Shown in pieces: positions 20,998 to 32,939 of a DNA stretch of 64,000 nt (position 1 is its first letter; every line of letters starts with the position of its first letter). The notes beneath the pieces were generated by a model, which was not told the DNA's origin, made no database searches, and was given only the letters and a program-made list of their open reading frames with translations. The stretch spans positions 155,070,285 through 155,134,284 of the forward strand of contig CM062293.1 in the NCBI GenBank assembly GCA_031216915.1. Direction: 5' to 3'. Both the position numbers and the translations under genes were made by a program. Origin of the DNA: Pictodentalium vernedei (Eukaryota; Mollusca; Scaphopoda; Dentaliida; Dentaliidae).

Positions 20998-22400
20998 TAT
21001 TATCCACCTCCCAACAATCGAATATCCACCACCCAAACACTGGAATTCAAAATTCTTTTAGGTCAAATAGTTTGCGGAATGATGATGCGTATGAAATCGC
21101 CAGTAAAAATCAACTGATTTGAGACTTCAGCAGGGGATAGCACCAGAGAACTCCCGACAGGAGATCACTGATCCGCCGGGGGACTACATATAACAGCAGC
21201 TGTTGCTGAAGGATGCGTTGGAAATCGAAAAATGGAAGGAGGTGCACCCTCCAATGGTAGAATCGGGGAGCCGGGAAGCTCTTTGGGAATTTATTTTATA
21301 TGTGAATTGGAGCCTTTTGGTGGCATTCTGTAGGTTAATACAGCTTCGTATGTCGTGTAATAATATCTCCTTCACATAGCTGACTTACATAAAACTTTCC
21401 CCGGTGAGATTTCCCTAACAGGAGGCTAGACGTCTCCAACAGACAGACGGGTTGTAGCCCGCGAATGCCCCCCCCCCCCCGGCCCCCAAATAGCGCCACT
21501 CCTCGACCTTGTTAACCATGTTTGGTTTTGATTATTTAACATACTCACATCTTTTTCCAGTTTAAAGAACTGGAAAAGATGCAAATAAGTTCAATAATAT
21601 GAGGCCGCGTGGTTGGGTTGAAACTCCATCTAAGAGAACAATTTGAGAGAAGCCACGGGTCCACATAGCTTTTGTACACGTACATAACTAATATGTACCC
21701 ACAATTTGTCGGTGGATATGCAAACTTCTATGCAGTTATATTATTAATAAATTTAACTTGATAAAAATAAAGAAATTTAGGGGTGCAGCTCAAAGAGCTT
21801 CCGTCATACTGTTCGGGGTCAGTGAAGGTAAAATTATGTTATACCAGCTGCCTTGTGCGAAACCGGTATGGCTGCGGGGGGTCACAAACACTTTCACTGC
21901 TTGTTGATACAAATGCAGCGGAAGCTGCTCTGCAAGAACAGTGTTTGCACCAACTGATAATCAGGGTATGCAAATAATAAAAAAGAGACCCCGCAGCCAC
22001 CACCGATGGGACCTGGTAATATAGAGTACACAACAGGAACGTGTACCAAGAAGCTCCCATGACTCACAGTTGAGCCCTGGTAGCCATCAATTCCAGGGTC
22101 CTACTAAACACCGAGGTATACCTGGAGATACCGAGGTGAAGGAAAATAAGTAAGTAAGGGTCGTTTAAAATGTTTAAATATATGTACAGATATATAATTT
22201 AGTCACTTGAAGCAATATTTGTGACATAATCGTTGATTTATTCGAGTAAATGCAAGATATAGAACGAGCCGTCGCCGAAAACTGCCCCTCGATATTTAGT
22301 TGGTAGCTTGGTAATTAAAAAGTTATCTCGGTGTGTGAATGAAGTTTGTAAGTGTCAACTGGGTATCACAACACAGATCACTGTAATATCTGATAAAAAC
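20998..22400. other. Unassigned non-coding DNA
   Basis: Contains a 13-base C run at 21468-21480 and a possible retroposon tail (AAATAAGTAAGTAAGG) near 22146. Short open frames on both strands overlap each other and show no recognisable domain. Confidence 0.3.
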
Positions 22401-22410
22401 TCGTAGATAA

Positions 22411-22968
22411 AATGGTTTCACACGCTGAATGCGCGCAGGGACGGTGTGGGGCAAGCCTCTTTCGATCCTCGTTAACAGTTGAAAGACTTTGCGCCATATC
22501 TGAGCGTGGGAAAGGAGAAGGAAGTTGCTTATCCGCGTTTGTGTTTTCTGCGGGTCTTCTTTTGAGGAGTTTGATGTGATGGGGATATCGTAGTGGTTGG
22601 CGTTGTAGAGCTGCTTGATGTGTCTGGCTGTTGATTTCGTTTGTCCATGAATTCCCTCGCTAATCTGGAGATCTCATCGGAGCGCCTTTTGTCTTCTTTG
22701 CACTCGGCCAGGCTTTGTTGGCATTTTGCCATTATATGTTCTTTGGATGTAGTCTGTGAAGTCGGTGATGGTTGTTTGAGTGCTAGTCCCCTGTCCAGGC
22801 TGTCCGGAAGCGAAGGAAGAGGGGAGTGATTGGTGGAAGGTGACGAAAAAGCAACTTCCGGTTCCTCCTCAATCCCCATAGGACCCTCCTCATCCAACTG
22901 CATCAGCTGGGGAGCCGGTAGTTGGTTGGGTGTGCCTGTGGGACTGGGGCTGCCTTCGAGCCCCCCCC

Positions 22969-22999
<31 letters not shown>

Positions 23000-23475
23000 A
23001 CTTCTCTCCTTCTTATCCAGGAAAGCCTCCAAGCGTCGGGCATTCCCTCGCTTGGTCGACGGGCTCTTCTTTCTTTCCTTCTTTTTATTCTTGTCATTCT
23101 TCTAGGGCCTGCAGACCCCATCGGGTGAGGACAAGTGTGAGAGGAGATCCTCTCACCAAAGGTACTACCTCTCTCCGAGGTGGATGGTGTTGTGGTGTCA
23201 TCTTCAACTTTAAATTTCAGCGTCAGATGGACTCTCTTGCCTATCTCCTGGATAGTCCAGGACATGGGACAAGAGACGCCCAGAGCTGAAATGGTTCTTT
23301 AGTCTAGCTGGTCATTCCAGAGTTTCCATGATTTCAATCAAGGTGTTCACACTCTGAGGTCAGAGGTGCGAATGTGACATGACATGATGTCTGATTAAAA
23401 TGATCGGTAATGGAATGGTTTCACACGCCGAAGGCGCGCAGAGACGCCGTGGGGCAAGCCCCTTTCGACCCTCTT
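22411..23475. repeat. Diverged direct repeat pair flanking the ORF1-like region
   Basis: ATGGTTTCACACGC(T/C)GAA...GCGCGCAG, GTGGGGCAAGCC and CTTTCGA occur at 22411-22475 and 23415-23475, about 1 kb apart in the same orientation. They may be the same non-coding part of two partly overlapping retroelement copies. Confidence 0.7.
22529..23300 (-). pseudogene. Retroelement ORF1-like protein remnant (copy 1)
   Basis: Minus-strand frames read, in order: SWTIQEIGKRVHLTLKFKV (about 23265-23210), a Ser/Thr/Pro linker, KKSPSTKRGNARRLEAFLDK (about 23070-23010), a 25-base G run preceded by a GT repeat that breaks the frame, an acidic and Pro/Ser-rich part, DEISRLAREFMDK, and a basic C-terminus TRRKHKRG. 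The same order of blocks occurs at 40988-41713, so this is a conserved mobile-element protein, probably the nucleic-acid-binding first ORF of a LINE. That role is an inference: no zinc knuckle is seen. Confidence 0.6.
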
Positions 23476-23595
23476 TAGCTGTTTAAGGTTTATGTCTACA
23501 TGTCTGGGCGTGATGAATGCGGGATAGCGTCGTGTGCTTGGCAGATGTCCAGGTTTCGTTGATTTGAGGAGTCATGGTTAATCTTTGTGACGATC

Positions 23596-24250
23596 GTTGT
23601 CTGACCCCTCGGGTGAGGACCAGAGCGAGAGGGGAGCCTCTCGCAAAGCTACTACCTCTCCCCGAGGGGGCTCTGGCGTTTTTTCGGGCAAGTAAAGTCT
23701 GCCGCTTAGGAGGTTCGTAATCGTGTGGTAGAGGGCCATCATTGGCAAGTATAGTCTGCCTCAGGCGGTGGATGGAACTGCAGTTGGTTCACTTTTTCTC
23801 GATTACATTTGGATGTATCTTTTGGATCGTGAAGAGAGAGCAACAACGGCCCCTTTCGGGGGCCACCCATAGAAAGACCCGAACTTCCCTGGTTCGGGGG
23901 CAGGCTTGCTTTGGAACCTATTTGGCCGGGTCAAAAAATGCATGCTACAAATGCTTACAAAAAGGGGTATTTAGCGGGGCGCAGAACCAACGCTCGCCTC
24001 CCTTGAGGTGGGTGACCACTTCTGGGGATGGAGCGGAGGATGTTCAGAGTCCGTAGCGGTTATAGTTTTCCATATCAGTTATAGTTTCCATAGCGGCTAT
24101 TGGGGTGCCGGCGATCAAAAAGAAAGCATCTCTGTGTTCCTGCTAAAAGAAGAAGGCAGAATTAGTATGGTAGACAAAAGTAAGTGGTTACAATGTGGAA
24201 GGCAGTTTGTAATCTACCAGTTTCCTATTATCAGTTTTTGGTTGTTAAGG
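23596..24250 (-). pseudogene. Additional ORF1-like fragments
   Basis: The stretch 23596-23690 (CCTCGGGTGAGGAC, GAGAGGGGAGCCTCTC, CTACTACCTCTCCCCGAG) repeats 23111-23205 with changes, in the part of copy 1 just after SWTIQE. The rest, to about 24250, holds short frames on both strands and could be the N-terminal half of a second ORF1 copy. Support is weak beyond the repeat itself. Confidence 0.4.
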
Positions 24251-24264
24251 CGGTGAGCTATTGG

Positions 24265-24540
24265 TGATTTAGCTGAATCGGTGAAGACATCCCTTCCTGG
24301 TAGAAGGTCACAGCTGAGCCGCTATTACTGCCTGTTTATTCACCTTCTCATTCACGATTTTGTTAATTAATGGACGTTGGATATTTACTTGATTAGTTGA
24401 GTCCGCGCAGGCAGCCCTTCCTGGTAGAAGGTCACAGCTGAGCGGTTATTACTGCCTATTTATTCACCTTCTCTAGCCCGGTTTTAGCTTATTTTACTAA
24501 ATACGTTGGATTTTTAGTGATTCAGCTTGGTTTTTGTTTT
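24265..24540. repeat. 124 bp tandem repeat, about two copies
   Basis: CCCTTCCTGGTAGAAGGTCA and the next 38 bases occur at 24291 and 24415. Flanking segments GGAT.TTTA..TGATT.AG also recur about every 124 bp. It lies just 3' of the LINE reverse transcriptase remnant and may be its 3' untranslated region. Confidence 0.7.
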
Positions 24541-24644
24541 TTTCCGGTTGAATTGGGGGGGGGGGGCAGGTCTTAACAAAAGAGCCACACCCGGGGGTGT
24601 TTCCTGCCCTTACCTCCACGGTCTGGTTCCTACTTAGACGGGTG

Positions 24645-26560
24645 TTACCTTAAATTTTGGCGTTTTCGGGTTTTTGTCGGCTGTCGCAAATTACCTGTAG
24701 TTCTGATATTAGTTGGCTGTCGGCTAACCGGTCGTGATTTTTCGCGGGTAGGGAGGCAAGGCGGTCCTTTATGGTTAGGATTTCGGCACTGTCGTGGAGT
24801 GTTTTGATAGGTGTATCCCAGGGAGCACGAAGTCGACCCTGAGCGCATGACCTTCTGGAGTTTTCCCATATTTGTTTCATTGAGGTTTGTTAGGATGATA
24901 GCCCCATACTCGAGTACAGGGCGCAGAAAGGCATTGTATAGTTTAAGTAGAATAGTCTGGTTGGCTCCCCATGATGTACCCTTTAGCATTTTTAGTAAAT
25001 TAATACGTTTGGTCGCTTTGCTGGCAATGTCGTTGACTTGTTTATTGAAAGAGAGGTTTTGGTCGATGGTAATGCCAAGGAATTTTGCCTCTGTGCATTC
25101 AGGAATGGCTTTGTCCAGTAGTCTTAGGTCAAAGTCACTTTTGTTTTTATGACGGGTGAACGTGATTCTTTGCGTTTTGCTGGCGTTCAGCTTGATTCTC
25201 CAATTGGCACACCATTGCTCTAGGTCGTCGAGAGCGCGTTGAAGAGGTTTCTGAAGTAGATGGGCAGTATTATTAGAGTCCCAGAGACCCTTATCGTCCA
25301 CAAATTGTGAGATTTGAACGCGATCCTCGGAGATTTTGATATCATTGACGTAGATGATGTATCGAAGGGGCTGAGGGTAGATCCTTGGGGCGCCTGCTTC
25401 CAGGGGGACGCTGTCCGACATTTCTTTGTTTACTCTGATTTTTATTTCGCGGTCGTTAAGGACGAAAGATAGTAATCTCAGCAGTTTCATGGGGAGTTTC
25501 ATTTTAGATAGTTTGAGGCGCATTCCGTTGTGCCATACGGAATCGAACGCCTTTTCGATGTCTAATAGGGCTGCCGCGCTTATTTGCTTGTAATTGATCG
25601 CGTTTTTCATTAGGTTGACTAGGCGGTAGACATGCGCAATGCCTTCTATACGGTTTCTATAGGCTCTTTGCCATCTGTTGAAAAAGTCGGCTTCTTCGAG
25701 GTGCCCCCTCAGTCGATTGGTAAGGATTCTTTCGAATACCTTGCCAATGCAACTGAGGAGACTGATTGGGTGGTAGCTGGCCGGATCAGAGAGATCTTTG
25801 TCTGGTTTCAGTATCATGACGCCAATGACTGTTTTCCAACATTTTGAAGAGGTTGTTGAGTCTGTCAATTAGGGAGTTAGGGGCTCTGTTTCAGAATTTT
25901 GTAACTAACTTCATCCTGGGCGAGGACGAATTTTTGCATTTTTTATGACAGTGATAATTTCATCGAGGTCGTTGTCATCCCCTTCTTCTGGGTCGGTATT
26001 AAATTTAGGGTCACGGTAGGTTTCCCGGTGTTCATTGATCAAGTCATCAATGGCGTTTATGGCGGCGTCATCGTTGTTGGGGCCTTGATACGGGCTATGG
26101 GTTTTTCTAAGGAGGTTGGCGATAGTGTCGGCTTTGTCTTTATCGGTACGCGTAAAGGAGCCATCTTCCTTTTTAAGGTTTTTGGCTGCTGCTTTGCCTC
26201 GGGTTTTTTTTACCAGTGAGGGCTTGGAAAGACTTCCAGAATTGTTTGGCATCCCTGACCTCGTTTAGGTTGGTTGTTGCCTTTTCCCAGTTGGCTCGTT
26301 TTTTCAGTTTGGTTGGCTTTCTTAACCTCGCCATGAAGACGGTTATATGTTTTTTTTTTGAGGTCAGCTTTGATTAGGGGGTCATTTTTTTTCTTTTAGG
26401 GCGCGAAGGGCTTTTCGTTTGGTTTTGATTAGTGATAGTGTGTCGCCCGAGATAGTACTTCTCCAGGGGCGCTCTTCTTCTTTTGGGCATATTTCGTTTA
26501 GGGTTGAGTTGATGTTTTTTTCTATGCCCTCGCATTGGTTAAAATAAAACTCCCATCAGC
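24645..26560 (-). pseudogene. LINE (jockey/CR1-like) reverse transcriptase remnant
   Basis: The long minus frame 25868-24645 carries reverse transcriptase blocks: DPASYHPISLLSCIGKVFE, AALLDIEKAFDSVWH (motif A Asp), YIIYVNDI, and ISQFVDDKGLWD (motif C, Val-Asp-Asp), then TFTRHK, EAKFLGITID and YGAIIL in the thumb. The conserved PQGS..LSP box reads RIYPQP because of two small compensating indels; the shifted frame still spells QGSTLSP. Upstream, out of frame, a linker remnant (26252-25911, containing DKADTIANLL) and further pieces to about 26560 (NEICPKEEERPWRS) match the region between endonuclease and reverse transcriptase. The C-terminus continues in another frame (24880-24650). No endonuclease domain is seen. 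Confidence 0.82.
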
Positions 26561-27120
26561 TTTTATACTGGCTTTGGGCCGGCAGAACTTTTTAGTTCTG
26601 GCAGCTCAAACGTTTGTTTGTTTTTTTTTAAAAATATGTTCTTTATTGTTTTGCCATTATTGGCTTTATGCAGTTATTGGGCTTTTGTGTGGTGTGTGAT
26701 ACGTATGTGTATGATAAGTATCGATCGACAGTGTCCGATATACCCCAAACTACAGCTTGTATTTAGTATATGTATATATATAGTATATATGTAGTGTTTA
26801 GTGTGACCGTTGCCCTTCACTAATAGTTTTTCATATGTCCCTTCCCTCCTTTTGGAGTTTAATTAAAATGGGGTTATTCAAAATATTGCCCCACCTCATT
26901 CGTTGTTCACGTCCCAGGAAAGCCCAACACATCTCCAAAAGATAATTCCATACAACCTATTATATAAACTATCCAAGGAAATCCATTGTAAATTCCGAAC
27001 CGAAACTGTTTATAGAAGTTTTAAAACTCCTTTTTGGGCGCTCACATTGCTCAAAAAGGCTGCGGCTTGTCATTCAAGAAAACTACGCCTTTCAGGCATA
27101 CATTTGGGTGCAGTCTGAAA
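26561..27120. other. Unassigned non-coding DNA
   Basis: AT-rich, with a T-rich tract and TATATA repeats near 26760-26795. A short plus-strand frame at 26903-27118 has no recognisable domain. Confidence 0.25.
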
Positions 27121-28850
27121 CACAGGCACTCAACGTATTATCAGATTTTATCAATTTTAATAAAATATATATTATATGATCAATGCTGAAAGAACACGGT
27201 GTTTTTTAGTATTGATAATATACCACTCAAAGTTTGCTAAGCACCAAATATTTGACACATCATTGTGAAATTTGCTTGTGACATATTTGCGATATTTTTG
27301 GTGGATATGATTGAGGAATGTATTGAGATGGTTCCCAGTGTTTACATTAGCTCTCTTGACAGACAGACTTTTCGTGACAGTCATGGAAAGCATGTACCCC
27401 TTGATTTACATGATGTTTTCGTGTACTGTCTACATGTACATTACATGTGCAGGGTATTCAATCTTCATTTTAACACAAACCCTTGTGATTTAATGATTAA
27501 ATATGGCAAATGTAAGAAGACATTTGTCTGAAGCAGAAATGTGGCGGGCTGTAGGGATGGTGGAGCAAGGGGCTACCCATCGTCAGGCTGATGAAGCCCT
27601 TGGTGTACACCATGCGGTAAACAACAGAGCCTGGGCAAGATTTCAGCCGTATGGCACACCAGAAATACGGCATGGTGGTGGCAGAGGCAGTGCAACATCT
27701 GCAGCTGAAGACCGGTTTTTGATCATTCAGGCCCATAGGAACCGCTTTGCCACGGCAACCCAGCTTCGCAGTGACCTTCAGAATTCCTCCGGGGTAAATG
27801 TTTCGACGCAGACTATCCAGGCAAGGTTGCACGAAGGTGGTCTCCGATCTAGAAGACCATGTATTTGCATTCCGCTGTCCCAGAAACACCGCCAGGCACG
27901 ATATGAATGGGCCATGGACCACGTTGGATGGACCACAGAAGATTGGCCACCTCTCTTTTTTGCAGATGAGTCAAGGTACTGCCTAGACCATACAGATAGG
28001 TGTTCTATGGTATGGAGAAGACCAGGATAGCGATTCCATGCAGCCAACATTGCTGAGCATGACCGCTATAGTGGAGGGTCAATCATGGTCTGGGGCGGCA
28101 TCAGCTGGGATGGACGCACAGAGCTTTGTGTCCTTGGACGTGGTACATTGACTGCACAGCGGTATATTGATGAGATCCTGGATGTCCACGTCAGATTGTA
28201 TGCAGGTGCAGAGGGTGATAGATTCATTCTGATGGACGATCATGCCCGTCCTCATGTTGCCCATGCTGTCGGGGAGTACCGACAGAGGGAGGGGATTGAG
28301 CGTATGGATTGGCCAGCAAGTTCTTCTGACCTCAATCCAATTGAACATGTCTGGAATGAATTGCAGCTTGCAATTTCAGCCCGTCCAGTCCAGCCAGGAA
28401 GTGTCCAGGAGCTTGGGGCCATGCTGGTCCAAGAATGGAACAACATCCCACAAAGGACCACCAGGAATCTGATTGGGAGCATGAGAAGGCGTTGTCAAGC
28501 TGTAATTAACAGTAATGGGTCTCATACTCGATATTGAAGCCATACCAGTTCGCTCTGTCAACTTTTTGGCATATTGAAACATTTCCTCTTTTACCAAAAA
28601 TATCCATTTTCCATGGTTATCGTTTTCAAAAGCTAAAAACCAATGTCAAACAGAAATAAAATCTTAATTTCTGTACTTAAATAATTAAAGATATAATTAA
28701 ATAAAAAGTATATACACTTTTCATAACAATATTTCAACTAAAACGTAAAACAGGTAGTTGGATGTATTTGGTGCTCAGCAAACTTTGAGCAGTATATAAT
28801 ATATATCTTATTAAAATTGATAAAATCTGATAACATGTCCAGTGCCTGTG
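27121..28850 (+). mobile_element. Tc1/mariner element, nearly complete
   Basis: Inverted repeats: CACAGGCACT...TTATCAGATTTTATCAATTT at 27121-27177 pairs with 28797-28850, and ACTCAAAGTTTGCT.AGCACC at 27223-27250 pairs with 28766-28795. The left side has about 43 extra bases (27178-27220) between the two blocks. The total of 1.73 kb is normal for the family. The expected TA flanks are not evident at the outer edge, so the exact termini remain open. Confidence 0.82.
27503..28537 (+). pseudogene. Tc1/mariner DD34E transposase with one stop codon
   Basis: One reading frame of 345 codons starts at MANVRRHLSEAEMWRAVG and ends in NGSHTRY, interrupted only by TAG at 28028-28030. N-terminal helix-turn-helix DNA-binding region about residues 1-110 (EAEMWRAVGMVEQGATHRQ); catalytic Asp in FFADESRY (about 27960); VWGGISWDG (about 28090); second Asp in LMDDHARPH (about 28235); Glu in DLNPIEHVWNE (about 28330), with 34 residues between. 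Start chosen at the ATG that precedes the conserved N-terminus. All catalytic residues are present. One substitution would explain the inactivation, so this copy is probably younger than the others here. Confidence 0.9.
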
Positions 28851-29370
28851 GTCTGAATTGACTCGCAGTTGGTATGGTCGACCCCACCAGAAATGTTGTC
28901 ACTATGTTTTCTGTCATTTCTGCTTGAGATTTTGAAATCGTCACCTTGTGATCCACAAAGTTGTTTTCTCCATCATCAAACAGTCAGATTGGACGCATTG
29001 GAAATTAGCGAATCAGGAAAGCTGAACAGATGGTGAGAAGCAATCACTCAAACACTGCACGTTCGACAAGATGAAACCAAAACAGAGCAGGTGAAATCCC
29101 GAAAACATCATCCCGGTTCATTCTCCGGCTATATTTTTCTGAGTCCGTATTTTAGTTGTTTCTCTGAGAAACAACCAAAGTACGGACTTAGAAAAAAATT
29201 AGCCGGGGGATGAACCGGCTGATTTGTCGACTCGAAAGGGTCTCATCCGTTGAAAAGTTGAAAAATCGATTTCGGCGGCCAGGCGGGATGAATTCGGCGA
29301 TGTCTAGCCCAAATCCCGCCCGAATACACTGTTTAACTTAAGTAGAACTTCCGAATTATTACTTTCATAA
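28851..29370. repeat. Unassigned DNA with a 106 bp foldback at 29113-29218
   Basis: CCGGTTCATTCTCCGGCTA... (29113 on) pairs with ...TAGCCGGGGGATGAACCGG (ending 29218). Arms are about 50 bases with a few mismatches and include AGTCCGTA and GTTGTTTCTC. Nothing else is recognised in the stretch. Confidence 0.75.
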
Positions 29371-29443
29371 GCCCTGATAGCTCAGTTGGTAACGTGTTGA
29401 GCTAGTGATCTCAGGGGTGACTGTTCGAGACCCGTTTGAGGCA
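29371..29443 (+). tRNA. tRNA-like sequence, probably a pseudo-tRNA or SINE head
   Basis: GCCCTGATAGCTCAGTTGG has an A box, and TGTTCGAGACCC a B box. The D-loop region is too long (GCTC and GAGC are 15 bases apart) and the acceptor stem has mismatches, so a functional tRNA is unlikely. The anticodon cannot be assigned. Confidence 0.45.
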
Positions 29444-31573
29444 AATTTTGTTCAGAATGTCCAAAAAAGGCGAAAAAAGAAAATTTAGACAATGCTTTAT
29501 TATTTTCTCGGCTTTTTTTCTAGTTGGGTATTTGTTTCTGTAGGGTCACCTGTTTGATACACACTCGTTATCACTCTACTCTCTCTCATTCTATTTTTGT
29601 TTATTTGTTTCAGTGGTTGTTTTGGGTTTGTTTGTTTTTTTTAGTTTAGTTTATTATTCCTATTTATTTTCCCCTGTTGGGGATCGAACCCGCGCGGTTA
29701 TGTTTTACGAGCCGGCGCTCTACCCACTACGCCACGACGCTTACATCAAACATAGACTTTGTGTTATACATATTGGTATTGGTACTTAATTAACCTAACG
29801 AATTTACGATGTTATCACTAAAAGTAGAGATGGTAACATGAGTGTTTCAACTGGGGATTGAACTCGTGCGGTTACGATTTACGAGCCAGCGGTCTACCCA
29901 CTGCGCCACGACATTTACATCAGTTTGAGACTTTGTGTCCCACATATTGGTATTGGTACTTAATTAACCTAATGAATTTACGATGTTATCACTAAAAGTA
30001 CAATTGTAAAGACTTCTTCATATGGGGTTTGAACCCGTGCAGTTATGATTAACGAACCAGCGCTCTACCCACTACGCCACGACGTTCACATCAATTTGAG
30101 ACTTTATGTCCAAAATATGGGTATTGGTACTTAATTTACATAATTAATTTACGATGTCAAAACTAAATTAAAGCATCAATCAGCATCAAAAAAAATAAAT
30201 AAATAAGAGGTCTCCAACAGTGGGATCCAACACTCGATGTTGTGGTTTGTAATTTGGCGATCTGTCCACTAAGCCGCGACTTTTACCTTCGAGTCAGTTC
30301 AGCGATGTGAACGGAGTGGCAACCCAGTAGGGGAGAAGCCGCTACGATCAGATCGCTGAACTACATTAGAGAAAGACTCTTTGTCACACATATTTGAATT
30401 GACACTAAATAGACTCAATGAACTTGCGATGTTAAAACAAATCAAGAGGAAAAATTAAAACATGATTTCCAACTGGGGATGGAACTCATGACAGTGTAAT
30501 TTGCAGCCCGATGCATTACCAACTTGGCCGCCATACCGTTCATAAATGATGACTTCATTTCCTAAATATTAGTATTAAACCGCCACAAATTGTGAGACAA
30601 CATGATCTTCTATGAAATATTTTTGATTCATCCTTCAACCACAAATTTAGAATACATAGAATTCAGTCAGGTATTTTGGAAGAAGCAAGTTATTCAAAAA
30701 GATGTTCAAAAGAAAACAATTTTTTTATTGACTTCACGAGGACGCGAACTCATGCCGACAGGTTATCTGAGTATAACAATTAATGGAACAACTCAATCAT
30801 CTGAGCTACTCGTTACTGTCAAAATTTAATGGATATTAATTCGACATACTCTGTAGGTTGTCTGTTATTCGGTTTGGTGCTTTTATCCCCATGGAGTTCA
30901 ATGTCGGTCAAAATTTATTTGATGTGAATGCCTTCAACTGCTTTTTCCTTATCTTCCAAAAGCCTTCTTGAGTGGTTTTCGTGAAGAAGTTTTGAGTGTG
31001 AATTGAGAAAAAATCAGAATGTTTGGAATCAACGGGGTTTGAACCTTCGCGGATAATAATCACTTTGACAGCACAACCGACAGTGCGCGTATCAATGGAG
31101 CTACTCGGGATGTTACTTCTAAGTAACTTTGTATTCGTCTGTTGAAAACGTGGGTAGTAACGGCAGACCACAGTAAACAGATATATGGATCAATATACAA
31201 TACCAGTCAAAAGGAATAAGATTCACTGGGAATATAATGGGGAAAGTGGGCTGGGAGAATGAAGGACATGTGGTTGGGGTGGGGTGGGGTTGGGGTGGGG
31301 TGGGGGGGGGGGGCGACTCAAAGGAGAGGGTTAATATGCTAATCGGGAAATTATCAACTGGGTTGTGGGTAGAGCTGAAACGCGGTTAACTGATTAACCA
31401 ATGACCAACGTCTTGTTCGATCAAAAAAAAACTAATTGAGCGATTGACAAACATTGTCACACTGACTTGCATTAATTATTATAAGACAGATTAAAGCTTG
31501 CAAGTTATGTGCAGACACACTTGTTCACTTGCATGATCATTTGTACTGTGTCAGTAGCTGGAAATGGTCATTC

Positions 31574-32030
31574 TTAACTCTTTGTCCGTTGTGGACCGCA
31601 AACGATACTTGCAAAATAAATTCTTAAATTACTAAAAATGTTCAATTTTTGTCTCAAAAACATACTTTATGACACCTCATTGGAACGAGCTCAACGAGCT
31701 CGTTCCAATGAGGTGTCAGAAGTTATGTTTTTTAAACAAAAATTTAAAACATAATAAAATTTGAAGGAGATTTTATATATAGCGCTTGCCGTTTTTGTTC
31801 CGTTACTTGTCTTCAACCAATCTAACCCTGCCTGTGCTGCAGTGCGGAGTTACGATGTTGGGGAGCTGGCAGCTGCTCGTCGTTGCTCGGTGGTTCTCTC
31901 CGGGTACTCCGGCTTCCTCCACCCGTAAAACTGTCACGGTCATGATTAGCCATTGTGCATAAATATGTGACCTTAAACATTAATAAATAAATTAATAAAT
32001 AATGTTCCGTCACTTTGGGTAAAGGGTTAA
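31574..32030. mobile_element. piggyBac-like MITE inside hAT copy 1
   Basis: TTAA at 31574-31577 and 32027-32030, termini CTCTTTGTCC and GGGTAAAGGG (the left one mutated). An internal hairpin has arms TTTATGACACCTCATTGGAA and its complement around 31665-31730. It is present at the same place in hAT copy 2, so it inserted before the hAT element multiplied or is part of it. Confidence 0.8.
31809..32003 (+). mobile_element. 5'-truncated SINE with 12 bp duplication
   Basis: GTTCCGTTACTT (31797-31808) and GTTCCGTCACTT (32004-32015) flank a fragment starting inside the SINE body (CTTCAACCAATCTAACCC) and ending CTTAAACATTAATAAATAAA. The tRNA-like head is missing, so this copy was truncated on insertion. 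Confidence 0.88.
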
Positions 32031-32865
32031 TGCTATAAATCATCAACGGTACGACCGTAATTCAGCTACCTATTAAAACAAGTGATTAATCGGTTAACCA
32101 AGGTTAATGCATATGATAAATCGATCAAGAAAACCCTTTAACCGTTTCAGCTCTAGTTGTGGGAATGTGAAACCAATTGGGTTCATATTCACTCAACCCA
32201 GTTGATTTGTAACCCACCTGATTTTAGAGTGTGGTATTGCATCACGAAGTGGGACATCAAGGAAAGGGAGACCATATGCTGACACGTACATAACGAATCC
32301 CACATGTGGACGCTCACTGGGACGAATACCAGAAAATTTCACAGTTGTATTTACAAAATTGTAATTACTGCCTGTGAATAAAAATGACTGAAATTAATCA
32401 TCAAAATAAACATCGTGGCAAGAAATATACGATAACACGGAAAATACCACAAATCAGTGGAGAAATAGAAACAATCACAACCAAAGATACTAAAGACAGA
32501 TGCCCAACTTTGTTCACTCTTGATTTTCGAATTATGGCAATTCACTCTCCGGGAATTTCTGTGAACGAGAAAGATCAAACAGAAGTTCGAGAAACAGATT
32601 GAACAGATTGAATCAAAGTCGCGAATCTCTTAACATGTCGTGGGGAATCATTGCTTCAAGATAGTTAAAACTCAAAAAAACTATCTCAACAACATGCACA
32701 GAGACTGCGGTCATTTTTCATCTGATTCAAAAGGCACTTTCCCTGCAAAAATTTCAATTTCCAATTGGCGGGCAATTCTTGAAGAATTGACGGGATCCCG
32801 CCCAAACATTTCCATTGAATCGACTCCATATTGAATATTAGTCCCAAGTTTTTTTCAGTGTGAGG

Positions 32866-32939
32866 TGTTGCTGGCTTAGAGGTAACGTGTAGGGCAGAAG
32901 AACTGGATGGAGGTAGTGGGTTCGAATCCCACAGGAGAT
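32866..32939 (+). tRNA. tRNA-like sequence on the opposite strand of the array
   Basis: TGGCTTAGAGGTAACG (A box) and a perfect T arm (GTGGG-TTCGAAT-CCCAC) with B box. The acceptor ends do not pair, and the variable and anticodon regions are irregular. Probably a pseudo-tRNA or SINE head. Confidence 0.45.

Larger units (their letters stand above)
31370..32155. mobile_element. Non-autonomous hAT element with exact 8 bp duplication (copy 1)
   Basis: Terminal repeats TAGAGCTGAAACG (31370) and CGTTTCAGCTCTA (ending 32155) lie between perfect GTTGTGGG duplications (31362-31369 and 32156-32163). No transposase. It carries a piggyBac-like MITE (31574-32030) that in turn holds a SINE fragment (31809-32003). 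Its sequence near 31480 is the uninterrupted version of the site where a LINE sits in copy 2. Confidence 0.92.

Noticed and set aside
22529..23032. Full-length 167-residue protein beginning MEAFLDKKERSVCVCVGG
   Set aside because: The start includes translation of a GT repeat and a 25-base G run. Only the conserved ORF1 blocks are supported, as a pseudogene.
29676..29743. Functional tRNA gene on the minus strand
   Set aside because: A and B boxes are good, but the anticodon arm is irregular and the unit repeats with degraded neighbours.
32384..32602. Small plus-strand frame of 72 codons as a host gene
   Set aside because: No recognisable domain, no splice context, and the region is full of repeat fragments; chance cannot be excluded.
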